A DNA stretch of 64,000 nt from positions 566,858 to 630,857 of the forward strand of contig OY979724.1 of the NCBI GenBank assembly GCA_963855995.1. The letters run 5' to 3'. Below the pieces are notes generated by a model, which made no database searches, had not been told where the DNA came from, and saw only the letters and a program-made list of their open reading frames with translations. Positions 34,101-47,817 of the stretch are shown piece by piece (positions within the stretch are counted from its first letter, which is position 1; the number at the start of each line of letters is the position of its first letter). Source of the stretch: Muricea muricata (taxonomy: Eukaryota; Cnidaria; Anthozoa; Malacalcyonacea; Plexauridae). Made by a program: the position numbers and the translations under genes.

Positions 34101-37100
34101 ATATATATCATTGAACAAAGCAGATCACTATTTAAATCTAATTTCGAAGAACAACATTATTGCTGGAGCACTACAGAGACGATAGGTATTAAATAAATGG
34201 AAATGTGTTTCGCTGATTGCATAAATGACCACGCAAATTATATTTTGATGTTTATGATAAAACTTACACAGCACGTTAATAACAGCAGCCTATATATAGA
34301 TGCATGTGCGCATGGCAATAGTGCCTACCTGGTCGTAATTCAACCACAATCAGTGCAACAGCAAAGCATGACGTATATAAATACAAATCGGTCGTACTAT
34401 AGTATCACCGATTTGTATTTATATACGTCATGCTTTGCTGTTGCACTAATTGTGGTTGAATTACGACCAGGTAGGCACTATTGCCATGCGTGATCATTTG
34501 CTTTTCTTCTTTTAAAATATCTGCCTGTACTTAGGGGAAACAGGCAGATCTCTGGAAACAAGAAAGGCTGAACACATCAGAAACGTTAAGGAACATAATA
34601 ATGGTTCAAACATCGAAAAACGTGCAACGCGAAAATCATTGACACAGGGAATTTCCGTAGTCGCCTAACACTAGAAAGTCTAGAATCATGGCATACAGCT
34701 GCCAAACACAGCAATGCTGATAACAACTCAAAACCGCTTCCTCGACAATGTACAATCTTAATAAAGAAAACATAGTATCACCTTATCGTATTTCACAGTG
34801 CACATGTATACACGTCATATCTAGCTTCATTTCACACTTTTACAGTTTACTGCAATCATTATAAATATACCCGTTGAAGGCTACAGACTGGTGGCCGAAA
34901 GCTCGTAAACAAATAAATATATTTTAGTCAGAGAACGTCTCACCCTTTTCATTTATGTCTAATTGACACATCTACGATTTTTAGTGGTTTATATTGTTTA
35001 ACCGTTTCTTAAAGCTCATTCAGTGAACAACGGGTAAAATAGGGCGAGTGTAATAGCCCTCGCGGTCTGGTGGTAAGGCAATGTGGCGGTAAATAAACAA
35101 CGCAGCTGAACGATAATTCCCTTGCTCTGAATTCTTTTCTTGTTTTAGAATTAATTATAGGCTAGAGAAAAGCCCGCTTAAACAATTTAAGTGGCAAGCG
35201 CGTGATAGCAAACATGTATAGTCTAGTGGCCAATGCAAAATGTCTCAAGTCAACGAGTTTTTGGTCAAACCTAATTGCCCTTGTCACAAACCCCATAGGT
35301 TTTTGTCTGGGGTAAGAATTATTATAAATATACACGCTAGATTAAATCAAAGTTATTCGAAGCCATTCGCGAGCTTTTGTTCGCATTTCATCGAATAATA
35401 TTTACTCATACTCTGTCGAGGAAGATCTTGAAGTTGCTTTTGAGTGTAACTACATTTATATGCACAAATTTATTTCTAAATAAATCCAATTGAGTCTTTT
35501 GCAATATCACAATAACAAAAATGGGTAAGATCACAACTTGCATGAGCATACAGTAGGTTTCTGGTGCTACGAATTTTAAAATCCCATATTTTTGTAAGTA
35601 GAACATTTGAAAGATAAATGTGTGTTGAAATCAGCCTTCTCTTATACTCGGAGAAGACCATGTAAATTCTGATCAAACATACATTTCCAAATTTAATGAC
35701 CCAGCTATATGACGTTCAATATATATCATTGAACTAAACAGATCACTATTTAAATCTAATGTCGAAGAACAATTTTATTGCTGAGGCACTACAGACACGA
35801 TAAGTATTAAATAAATGGAAATGTTTTTCGCTGATTGCATAAATGACCACGCAAATTATATTTTGATATGATAAAACTTATACAGCACGTTAATAACAGC
35901 AGCCTATATATAGATGCATGTGCGCATGGCAATAGTGTCTACCCGGTCGTAATTCAACCACAATCACTGCAACAGCAGAGCATGAGGTATATATATACAA
36001 ATCGGTGATACTATATCTTGATGGTCTGATTCGAAGATACAGGGTTTTAGCACTTACGGTCTGGGGGCCGCTTCTACCCTCCCCTATATTTCGAACCAGA
36101 GGTGGTGGAGTTATGACACAAGACGGTTGAGGCAGTCAATTCGATGTCGTTGTCGAAAGGCAACGGCATTTGGTGGGTTGTCGAGGCCAATTGTGTGCGA
36201 AGCCATCCGAGTGCCATCCGCGTGCAAACTTTTATTACAATACCCCGGTCCTTTTTACCATCGTTATACATTTCCAAGGCTAATCCTTCGAAGGTAGCAG
36301 AATTCCTGACACCTTTTGGAACTTTCTAATTTAAATTGGTTACGCTAGTGTGCAATCTCTTATGATTCTTTTCAATAGCCCTAATGTAAGTGGTATAGCA
36401 TAATTCTTTTCAATTATTTACTTGGGCTTTTTTGCAAAAAAAAAAAGATGGTTCCCACCGTTAAGAAAAACTATAGCATTTTGAGCACGGTGTTTTGTCC
36501 AATTTTTTTCGATGATTTTTTAAAACTGTTATTTTCTCCATTTACCAGAAATTTTGTCAGTGCGGTTAAGAACGAAATAAAAATTTTCACTTATCAGACT
36601 GTATGATACAAAGAAGTTGTGAAATTTTGACGACTTCTTTTCTAAAAAAAATTTCAAAATAGACAAAAAGATACTTTGGAAAGGGTCATAATTCTTCCAC
36701 TTGACGAAAACTATTTAATGCATGGGCAGGAATTGATCCTAGCCACCTTTGTTGAGTCATTTTTACTTGACCACTGGATTACGTTGGTTACTAGTGAGGC
36801 TCCGGCAGGTGGGCTTAAGTTGTCTAAACGTTCTAGCCTATGCTTAATGCTTAAAACTGACCAAAGCCAGAACGATTTTTGGCAAAGCTAGGGAGGTATT
36901 GTTCCCGGACTCAGTGATTGATTTTGATGGATACATATTGTCTTTACCACTAGACTATGTTAGTTACCACTTTCCATGTTAGTTACCACTTTCAAAGGGT
37001 TAAGAATTATCATAAATATACACGCTAGATTAAATCGAAGTTATTCGAGCCCATTTGCGAGCTTTTGTTCGCATTTCATCAAATAATATTTAATCATACT

Positions 37101-40100
37101 CTGTCGAGGAAGACCCTGAAGTTGCTTTTGAGTGTAATTACATTTTTAAATTATGTACAAATTTATTTCTAAATAAATCCAATTGAGTCTTTTGCAATAT
37201 CACAAATAACAGAAATGGGTAAGGTCAAAACTTGATCATATAGTAGGTTTCTGGTGCTACGAATTTTAAAAGCCTATATTTTTGTGAGTAATAAAACATT
37301 TGAAAAATAAATGTGTGTTGAAATCAGCCTTCTCTTATACTCGGAGAAGACCTTGTAAATTCTGATCAAACATACTTTTCCAAATATAATGACCTAGCTA
37401 TAGGCGTCCAATATATATATCATTGAACAAAGCAGATCACTATTTAAATCTAATTTCGAAGAACAACATTATTGCTGGAGCACTACAGAGACGATAGGTA
37501 TTAAATAAATGGAAATGTGTTTCGCTGATTGCATAAATGACCACGCAAATTATATTTTGATGTTTATGATAAAACTTACACAGCACGTTAATAACAGCAG
37601 CCTATATATAGATGCATGTGCGCATGGCAATAGTGCCTACCTGGTCGTAATTCAACCACAATCAGTGCAACAGCAAAGCATGACGTATATAAATACAAAT
37701 CGGTCGTACTATAGTATCACCGATTTGTATTTATATACGTCATGCTTTGCTGTTGCACTAATTGTGGTTGAATTACGACCAGGTAGGCACTATTGCCATG
37801 CGTGATCATTTGCTTTTCTTCTTTTAAAATATCTGCCTGTACTTAGGGGAAACAGGCAGATCTCTGGAAACAAGAAAGGCTGAACACATCAGAAACGTTA
37901 AGGAACATAATAATGGTTCAAACATCGAAAAACGTGCAACGCGAAAATCATTGACACAGGGAATTTCCGTAGTCGCCTAACACTAGAAAGTCTAGAATCA
38001 TGGCATACAGCTGCCAAACACAGCAATGCTGATAACAACTCAAAACCGCTTCCTCGACAATGTACAATCTTAATAAAGAAAACATAGTATCACCTTATCG
38101 TATTTCACAGTGCACATGTATACACGTCATATCTAGCTTCATTTCACACTTTTACAGTTTACTGCAATCATTATAAATATACCCGTTGAAGGCTACAGAC
38201 TGGTGGCCGAAAGCTCGTAAACAAATAAATATATTTTAGTCAGAGAACGTCTCACCCTTTTCATTTATGTCTAATTGACACATCTACGATTTTTAGTGGT
38301 TTATATTGTTTAACCGTTTCTTAAAGCTCATTCAGTGAACAACGGGTAAAATAGGGCGAGTGTAATAGCCCTCGCGGTCTGGTGGTAAGGCAATGTGGCG
38401 GTAAATAAACAACGCAGCTGAACGATAATTCCCTTGCTCTGAATTCTTTTCTTGTTTTAGAATTAATTATAGGCTAGAGAAAAGCCCGCTTAAACAATTT
38501 AAGTGGCAAGCGCGTGATAGCAAACATGTATAGTCTAGTGGCCAATGCAAAATGTCTCAAGTCAACGAGTTTTTGGTCAAACCTAATTGCCCTTGTCACA
38601 AACCCCATAGGTTTTTGTCTGGGGTAAGAATTATTATAAATATACACGCTAGATTAAATCAAAGTTATTCGAAGCCATTCGCGAGCTTTTGTTCGCATTT
38701 CATCGAATAATATTTACTCATACTCTGTCGAGGAAGATCTTGAAGTTGCTTTTGAGTGTAACTACATTTATATGCACAAATTTATTTCTAAATAAATCCA
38801 ATTGAGTCTTTTGCAATATCACAATAACAAAAATGGGTAAGATCACAACTTGCATGAGCATACAGTAGGTTTCTGGTGCTACGAATTTTAAAATCCCATA
38901 TTTTTGTAAGTAGAACATTTGAAAGATAAATGTGTGTTGAAATCAGCCTTCTCTTATACTCGGAGAAGACCATGTAAATTCTGATCAAACATACATTTCC
39001 AAATTTAATGACCCAGCTATATGACGTTCAATATATATCATTGAACTAAACAGATCACTATTTAAATCTAATGTCGAAGAACAATTTTATTGCTGAGGCA
39101 CTACAGACACGATAAGTATTAAATAAATGGAAATGTTTTTCGCTGATTGCATAAATGACCACGCAAATTATATTTTGATATGATAAAACTTATACAGCAC
39201 GTTAATAACAGCAGCCTATATATAGATGCATGTGCGCATGGCAATAGTGTCTACCCGGTCGTAATTCAACCACAATCACTGCAACAGCAGAGCATGAGGT
39301 ATATATATACAAATCGGTGATACTATATCTTGATGGTCTGATTCGAAGATACAGGGTTTTAGCACTTACGGTCTGGGGGCCGCTTCTACCCTCCCCTATA
39401 TTTCGAACCAGAGGTGGTGGAGTTATGACACAAGACGGTTGAGGCAGTCAATTCGATGTCGTTGTCGAAAGGCAACGGCATTTGGTGGGTTGTCGAGGCC
39501 AATTGTGTGCGAAGCCATCCGAGTGCCATCCGCGTGCAAACTTTTATTACAATACCCCGGTCCTTTTTACCATCGTTATACATTTCCAAGGCTAATCCTT
39601 CGAAGGTAGCAGAATTCCTGACACCTTTTGGAACTTTCTAATTTAAATTGGTTACGCTAGTGTGCAATCTCTTATGATTCTTTTCAATAGCCCTAATGTA
39701 AGTGGTATAGCATAATTCTTTTCAATTATTTACTTGGGCTTTTTTGCAAAAAAAAAAAGATGGTTCCCACCGTTAAGAAAAACTATAGCATTTTGAGCAC
39801 GGTGTTTTGTCCAATTTTTTTCGATGATTTTTTAAAACTGTTATTTTCTCCATTTACCAGAAATTTTGTCAGTGCGGTTAAGAACGAAATAAAAATTTTC
39901 ACTTATCAGACTGTATGATACAAAGAAGTTGTGAAATTTTGACGACTTCTTTTCTAAAAAAAATTTCAAAATAGACAAAAAGATACTTTGGAAAGGGTCA
40001 TAATTCTTCCACTTGACGAAAACTATTTAATGCATGGGCAGGAATTGATCCTAGCCACCTTTGTTGAGTCATTTTTACTTGACCACTGGATTACGTTGGT

Positions 40101-43100
40101 TACTAGTGAGGCTCCGGCAGGTGGGCTTAAGTTGTCTAAACGTTCTAGCCTATGCTTAATGCTTAAAACTGACCAAAGCCAGAACGATTTTTGGCAAAGC
40201 TAGGGAGGTATTGTTCCCGGACTCAGTGATTGATTTTGATGGATACATATTGTCTTTACCACTAGACTATGTTAGTTACCACTTTCCATGTTAGTTACCA
40301 CTTTCAAAGGGTTAAGAATTATCATAAATATACACGCTAGATTAAATCGAAGTTATTCGAGCCCATTTGCGAGCTTTTGTTCGCATTTCATCAAATAATA
40401 TTTAATCATACTCTGTCGAGGAAGACCCTGAAGTTGCTTTTGAGTGTAATTACATTTTTAAATTATGTACAAATTTATTTCTAAATAAATCCAATTGAGT
40501 CTTTTGCAATATCACAAATAACAGAAATGGGTAAGGTCAAAACTTGATCATATAGTAGGTTTCTGGTGCTACGAATTTTAAAAGCCTATATTTTTGTGAG
40601 TAATAAAACATTTGAAAAATAAATGTGTGTTGAAATCAGCCTTCTCTTATACTCGGAGAAGACCTTGTAAATTCTGATCAAACATACTTTTCCAAATATA
40701 ATGACCTAGCTATAGGCGTCCAATATATATATCATTGAACAAAGCAGATCACTATTTAAATCTAATTTCGAAGAACAACATTATTGCTGGAGCACTACAG
40801 AGACGATAGGTATTAAATAAATGGAAATGTGTTTCGCTGATTGCATAAATGACCACGCAAATTATATTTTGATGTTTATGATAAAACTTACACAGCACGT
40901 TAATAACAGCAGCCTATATATAGATGCATGTGCGCATGGCAATAGTGCCTACCTGGTCGTAATTCAACCACAATCAGTGCAACAGCAAAGCATGACGTAT
41001 ATAAATACAAATCGGTCGTACTATAGTATCACCGATTTGTATTTATATACGTCATGCTTTGCTGTTGCACTAATTGTGGTTGAATTACGACCAGGTAGGC
41101 ACTATTGCCATGCGTGATCATTTGCTTTTCTTCTTTTAAAATATCTGCCTGTACTTAGGGGAAACAGGCAGATCTCTGGAAACAAGAAAGGCTGAACACA
41201 TCAGAAACGTTAAGGAACATAATAATGGTTCAAACATCGAAAAACGTGCAACGCGAAAATCATTGACACAGGGAATTTCCGTAGTCGCCTAACACTAGAA
41301 AGTCTAGAATCATGGCATACAGCTGCCAAACACAGCAATGCTGATAACAACTCAAAACCGCTTCCTCGACAATGTACAATCTTAATAAAGAAAACATAGT
41401 ATCACCTTATCGTATTTCACAGTGCACATGTATACACGTCATATCTAGCTTCATTTCACACTTTTACAGTTTACTGCAATCATTATAAATATACCCGTTG
41501 AAGGCTACAGACTGGTGGCCGAAAGCTCGTAAACAAATAAATATATTTTAGTCAGAGAACGTCTCACCCTTTTCATTTATGTCTAATTGACACATCTACG
41601 ATTTTTAGTGGTTTATATTGTTTAACCGTTTCTTAAAGCTCATTCAGTGAACAACGGGTAAAATAGGGCGAGTGTAATAGCCCTCGCGGTCTGGTGGTAA
41701 GGCAATGTGGCGGTAAATAAACAACGCAGCTGAACGATAATTCCCTTGCTCTGAATTCTTTTCTTGTTTTAGAATTAATTATAGGCTAGAGAAAAGCCCG
41801 CTTAAACAATTTAAGTGGCAAGCGCGTGATAGCAAACATGTATAGTCTAGTGGCCAATGCAAAATGTCTCAAGTCAACGAGTTTTTGGTCAAACCTAATT
41901 GCCCTTGTCACAAACCCCATAGGTTTTTGTCTGGGGTAAGAATTATTATAAATATACACGCTAGATTAAATCAAAGTTATTCGAAGCCATTCGCGAGCTT
42001 TTGTTCGCATTTCATCGAATAATATTTACTCATACTCTGTCGAGGAAGATCTTGAAGTTGCTTTTGAGTGTAACTACATTTATATGCACAAATTTATTTC
42101 TAAATAAATCCAATTGAGTCTTTTGCAATATCACAATAACAAAAATGGGTAAGATCACAACTTGCATGAGCATACAGTAGGTTTCTGGTGCTACGAATTT
42201 TAAAATCCCATATTTTTGTAAGTAGAACATTTGAAAGATAAATGTGTGTTGAAATCAGCCTTCTCTTATACTCGGAGAAGACCATGTAAATTCTGATCAA
42301 ACATACATTTCCAAATTTAATGACCCAGCTATATGACGTTCAATATATATCATTGAACTAAACAGATCACTATTTAAATCTAATGTCGAAGAACAATTTT
42401 ATTGCTGAGGCACTACAGACACGATAAGTATTAAATAAATGGAAATGTTTTTCGCTGATTGCATAAATGACCACGCAAATTATATTTTGATATGATAAAA
42501 CTTATACAGCACGTTAATAACAGCAGCCTATATATAGATGCATGTGCGCATGGCAATAGTGTCTACCCGGTCGTAATTCAACCACAATCACTGCAACAGC
42601 AGAGCATGAGGTATATATATACAAATCGGTGATACTATATCTTGATGGTCTGATTCGAAGATACAGGGTTTTAGCACTTACGGTCTGGGGGCCGCTTCTA
42701 CCCTCCCCTATATTTCGAACCAGAGGTGGTGGAGTTATGACACAAGACGGTTGAGGCAGTCAATTCGATGTCGTTGTCGAAAGGCAACGGCATTTGGTGG
42801 GTTGTCGAGGCCAATTGTGTGCGAAGCCATCCGAGTGCCATCCGCGTGCAAACTTTTATTACAATACCCCGGTCCTTTTTACCATCGTTATACATTTCCA
42901 AGGCTAATCCTTCGAAGGTAGCAGAATTCCTGACACCTTTTGGAACTTTCTAATTTAAATTGGTTACGCTAGTGTGCAATCTCTTATGATTCTTTTCAAT
43001 AGCCCTAATGTAAGTGGTATAGCATAATTCTTTTCAATTATTTACTTGGGCTTTTTTGCAAAAAAAAAAAGATGGTTCCCACCGTTAAGAAAAACTATAG

Positions 43101-44745
43101 CATTTTGAGCACGGTGTTTTGTCCAATTTTTTTCGATGATTTTTTAAAACTGTTATTTTCTCCATTTACCAGAAATTTTGTCAGTGCGGTTAAGAACGAA
43201 ATAAAAATTTTCACTTATCAGACTGTATGATACAAAGAAGTTGTGAAATTTTGACGACTTCTTTTCTAAAAAAAATTTCAAAATAGACAAAAAGATACTT
43301 TGGAAAGGGTCATAATTCTTCCACTTGACGAAAACTATTTAATGCATGGGCAGGAATTGATCCTAGCCACCTTTGTTGAGTCATTTTTACTTGACCACTG
43401 GATTACGTTGGTTACTAGTGAGGCTCCGGCAGGTGGGCTTAAGTTGTCTAAACGTTCTAGCCTATGCTTAATGCTTAAAACTGACCAAAGCCAGAACGAT
43501 TTTTGGCAAAGCTAGGGAGGTATTGTTCCCGGACTCAGTGATTGATTTTGATGGATACATATTGTCTTTACCACTAGACTATGTTAGTTACCACTTTCCA
43601 TGTTAGTTACCACTTTCAAAGGGTTAAGAATTATCATAAATATACACGCTAGATTAAATCGAAGTTATTCGAGCCCATTTGCGAGCTTTTGTTCGCATTT
43701 CATCAAATAATATTTAATCATACTCTGTCGAGGAAGACCCTGAAGTTGCTTTTGAGTGTAATTACATTTTTAAATTATGTACAAATTTATTTCTAAATAA
43801 ATCCAATTGAGTCTTTTGCAATATCACAAATAACAGAAATGGGTAAGGTCAAAACTTGATCATATAGTAGGTTTCTGGTGCTACGAATTTTAAAAGCCTA
43901 TATTTTTGTGAGTAATAAAACATTTGAAAAATAAATGTGTGTTGAAATCAGCCTTCTCTTATACTCGGAGAAGACCTTGTAAATTCTGATCAAACATACT
44001 TTTCCAAATATAATGACCTAGCTATAGGCGTCCAATATATATATCATTGAACAAAGCAGATCACTATTTAAATCTAATTTCGAAGAACAACATTATTGCT
44101 GGAGCACTACAGAGACGATAGGTATTAAATAAATGGAAATGTGTTTCGCTGATTGCATAAATGACCACGCAAATTATATTTTGATGTTTATGATAAAACT
44201 TACACAGCACGTTAATAACAGCAGCCTATATATAGATGCATGTGCGCATGGCAATAGTGCCTACCTGGTCGTAATTCAACCACAATCAGTGCAACAGCAA
44301 AGCATGACGTATATAAATACAAATCGGTCGTACTATAGTATCACCGATTTGTATTTATATACGTCATGCTTTGCTGTTGCACTAATTGTGGTTGAATTAC
44401 GACCAGGTAGGCACTATTGCCATGCGTGATCATTTGCTTTTCTTCTTTTAAAATATCTGCCTGTACTTAGGGGAAACAGGCAGATCTCTGGAAACAAGAA
44501 AGGCTGAACACATCAGAAACGTTAAGGAACATAATAATGGTTCAAACATCGAAAAACGTGCAACGCGAAAATCATTGACACAGGGAATTTCCGTAGTCGC
44601 CTAACTCTATGGCATACAGCTAAAGACCGGAATGCTGATAACAACTCAAAACCGCTTCCTCGACAATGTACAATCTTAATAAAGAAAACATAGTATCACG
44701 TTATCGTATTTCACAATGAACATGTTTCGAGTTGCGATAATAAAC

Positions 44746-45673
44746 CATAGAAATAATAGATATAGAATGCGTACTCGGTCACGAATCATGTCGCCACTTT
44801 TTTTCGCAAGTGCCCTTTTAAATCCGCCATATTGAATTTAACCAGAAGTTGAACTCGGCAGAGTGTATATACAAAGTTCATCATAAATAAATCACTTAAA
44901 TAGTATCACATTTACAGTTTAGAATATAGCGCTCTTGAAGAAACAAAATGAAATAAAGATAGTTTTTCATATAGTCGTGTATTTAACACAAAAAACTGTT
45001 GTAGTTTTGCGTAAACATGATTTAATTTTGAAACATTTTGCATTCCCAAAGCATGACTGAAAATTTCGCTATAAGCAAAGCCAAAGTGGCCAAATGATCG
45101 TTTTTTCATTGACTTTTGAAGCTTAATAATATATCTTTAAGTTTCCGTTTCAAAAAACAGCAGCTATGTAAACTATAGTAAACTATATTATGTTGAGTGT
45201 AAAATGTAATTGTATGAGCAAATATCGATTACTTGAAATTGTCATTGCCAAATTGCATGCCTTTTAAATATATTTTCTTAAGAAACACAGACAAAAACCA
45301 CCAAAGGTAACCCTTTCGTTCTTTGTAACTATCAATCATCGTAACTGTTTTCATATATATGTATTTTAAAACGCTAAAACACACCTGTTGAGACTGTTTT
45401 TCATCCTCTGACTCTGTTTTTGAGTTTTATCTTTTTCGGCTTTTGCAGCAATATTTCTCTGTATTATCTGCTCAGAACCAATCCTTTCTCGTAAAAAACT
45501 CATAAAATTCGTTTTCCTTTGTTTAAAAGTTTTTATGAACCATTTTTCCATGTAAAGTCGTGAATTTTTATCTTTCTGTAAACTTTGCTTGACAAAAAAA
45601 AACAATCGCACTCCTCGCAACCGCGCGAAATTCTTTGGACTATGGTACGCATTCTATATCTGTTATTTCTATG
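44746..45673. mobile_element. Non-autonomous DNA transposon, 29 bp TIRs, 8 bp TSD
   Basis: Left terminus 44746-44774 (CATAGAAATAATAGATATAG...) and right terminus 45645-45673 are inverted copies with one mismatch in 29 bp. Perfect TAATAAAC duplications lie at 44738-44745 and 45674-45681. The 928 bp interior encodes no transposase; its minus-strand frames are short and Lys/Phe-rich. An 8 bp duplication fits the hAT or P superfamilies; the CATAG start does not settle which. Confidence 0.85.
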
Positions 45674-45884
45674 TAATAAACTTACGTGGTGTTTCCACAA
45701 AATTATATGCTAATTTGACTTTGAATTGATTATCTTTACTGGCGAGAGCCACTGAGCTCTATATATGATATTGCTGCTGGAGAATAATATATTTCACCCT
45801 CTGACCCCGGGTAGTGCCCAGGTAGTGCCCTGGATTGACCTGAGCATCTAGCACAACTGAACATGCGCTCAGCCAAAAAGCAAG

Positions 45885-46179
45885 ATGGCCACACTTTATA
45901 GAAAGAGTGTAAATTTTTTAAAGCTAGCTTGGATCCAGCAGCCTGTATTATTTGTCTCTACGGTAATTGGAGCTTTAGGTAAGATGCACTATATTCTTGT
46001 CTATTGATTTATGAGTTTCAATTGTAATTTCACATGTAATGTTTGTGACAAGAATGTGTTCAATATTTCTGCACCAATACTTGTCTGACCTATATTTGTA
46101 GGTCCGCTAATTGTGTTTATCAGTCCTCTCAGTGAAGGAGCTATCAAAGCAACACAAGATATACCAATGAAATATCCAT
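45885..46179 (+). CDS. NDUFA3: NADH dehydrogenase 1 alpha subcomplex subunit 3-like, exons 1-2 (partial)
   Basis: Exon 1 is 45885-45978 and exon 2 is 46102-46179, joined in phase 1 (donor gtaaga, acceptor tatatttgtag). The 56 residues match NDUFA3: a short basic N-terminus, FLKLAWIQQPVLFVS leading into a single membrane segment (about 18-41) and, after PLS, an amphipathic segment ending DIPMKYP, corresponding to the family's ATPYNYP. NDUFA3 is a small accessory subunit of mitochondrial complex I in the inner membrane, usually about 84 aa. Exon 2 ends at a phase-1 donor (gtatgt). The last exon (PVPVRDDG in the family) was not found before 53 kb. It may be very diverged, or the gene may be broken by the repeats downstream. 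Reading through the donor gives unrelated residues. Confidence 0.75.
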
Positions 46180-46341
46180 GTATGTATGTAATCTTATGTA
46201 CTTCACTTGCACAACTGCCTGCATGGATAGTTGTTAAAAGAACTGTTCTTTATTATTGGCAAATTGCATTTTCCACACATGGGGTTAAAGTGCAAAAGTA
46301 CAGGGGTAGAAGCATTGATATAGGAGACATAGATTGCTGAC

Positions 46342-47817
46342 GTATACCCAGTGGATGTGGGGTCAACAAGAGAAATCCAACATGGGCAACAAGAGGGCAA
46401 AAGACAATAGAATCTATTACAAAATCGACGATTTTTTGCAGATTCTGCCATCCCTTTGTTTCGAAACTCATCTGATCAAATTTTAAGCATATATTTGAGT
46501 AAATTTGATAAGAAGTCGCAAAACTATTCATTGATAAAAGTTTATGTGAAATGGTCTCTTGGTGAGTTCAAGCGTTTCATTGCCTGAAATACTGCAATAT
46601 GTTGACATATAGCCTCTTGAATAGTTTCCTATACTTGTAACAAGCATTCTGAAAACAATAGAGGAATAGTATGAGAAATAATTGTAGTAATCGTATTCGT
46701 TCAGAACATTCAAGAAGTCCTATTAGGCTTGGAATCACATGCTGTGTCCATCCGAGATTGCTTGCAGTGTTTATTTAATCAATTTCATATATCTGCTTCT
46801 GCAGGCTGTCCGTGGACGAATAAATTTTCAGTTTTATAGACCTTTCCGGTAGTTACGTTACGGCTGAAGACATGACCATAGTGTCAATTATAGTGTGTCT
46901 AAACTAAAAATATTCTTGCTAATTTTTAAACTAAATTGGTGCTGATCCTGCAGTTTCAGTAATTTCTGAAATGAAAGTAAATTGATATTAGTCATCACAA
47001 TGTTCCAACTTTGTGTTGGTAAGTGTTCTCACCCATGTCACTACCAGGCACTTATTAATGGAGGCGATTTACCTGGCTAAACAAGTTGAAAACTATATGT
47101 GATGAAAGCTAATGAGCACAAGCCTTTGATCTTATTATGCCCTTTTCAACTTTGGTAAGTCACCTCAATATAATAAACACCTTATTTCAGTGTTAAAATT
47201 ACTTAAATTTGATAGCAGTTAACTGAGTAATATATAATATCAGTTGAGTTGAAAGCCTGAAATGACACTCAAGTTAACAATTAAAACTGAAAATTTTTTT
47301 GTCCATGGACAGTCTGTAGAAGCGGATGTATGAAATCAATAAACAAACACTGCAACCAAATGAACCAATCTCGGATGAACACAACATGTGATTCCACGCC
47401 TCATAGTCTTGAATGTTCTGAGCGAATACGATTACAACAATTATTTCTCATACTATTCCTCTATTGTTTTCAGAATGCTTATTACAAGAATAGAAAATGA
47501 GGCTATATGTCAACATAGCGTAGTATTTCAGGCAATGAAATGCTCAAACCCACAAAGAGACCATTTCACATGAACTTTTATCGATGAATAATTTTGCGAC
47601 TTTTCATCAAATTTACTCAAATATATGCTCAAAATATTTGCATTATGTTTCTCCTTCCTATAAAACTGGATCAGATGAGTTTCGAAATGGAGGGATGGCA
47701 AAATTTGCAAAAAATTGTTGATTTTGTAATAGAGTCTATAGTCTTTTACCCTCTTGTTCTGCCATGTTGGATTTCTCGTGTTGACCCCACCTCCGCTATA
47801 AGTATACAAAAATGAGT
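46342..47817. mobile_element. Fold-back element with ~500 bp inverted arms
   Basis: The left arm (46342-46838) and right arm (47282-47817) are long imperfect inverted copies around a loop of about 440 bp. Both ends start GTATAC and then carry GTGGGGTCAAC and AGAAATCCAACATGG. Frames seen in the two arms on opposite strands are mirror products of the same DNA. No transposase. Confidence 0.85.

Larger units (their letters stand above)
22679..44724 (+). repeat. 22 kb tandem array, 3,312 bp dimeric period
   Basis: The landmark TAGATGCATGTGCGCATGG recurs at 22747, 24361, 25975, 27673, 29287, 30985, 32599, 34297, 35911, 37609, 39223, 40921, 42535 and 44233. After the first interval (1,614) the spacing alternates 1,614 and 1,698, giving a 3,312 bp period. 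The order is one extra A half, six A+B dimers (24297-44164) and a final partial A half. A and B halves share about 540 bp at their ends (for example 23755-24296 and 27058-27604) but differ in the middle. Units are nearly identical, with only a few diagnostic substitutions visible. The last copy diverges after 44604, with a short deletion, and ends near 44724. Only short frames without coding character occur besides the Penelope remnant. Confidence 0.97.

Noticed and set aside
22659-44724. The array as a CRISPR or a cluster of small protein genes
   Set aside because: The period is 3.3 kb with no short repeat-spacer pattern, the genome is eukaryotic, and the short frames have no coding character apart from the dead Penelope remnant.
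46340-46380. Tyr-Pro-Val-like codons near 46345 as the missing NDUFA3 exon
   Set aside because: They lie in the terminal inverted repeat of the fold-back element, lack an AG acceptor in the right phase, and recur in the other arm.
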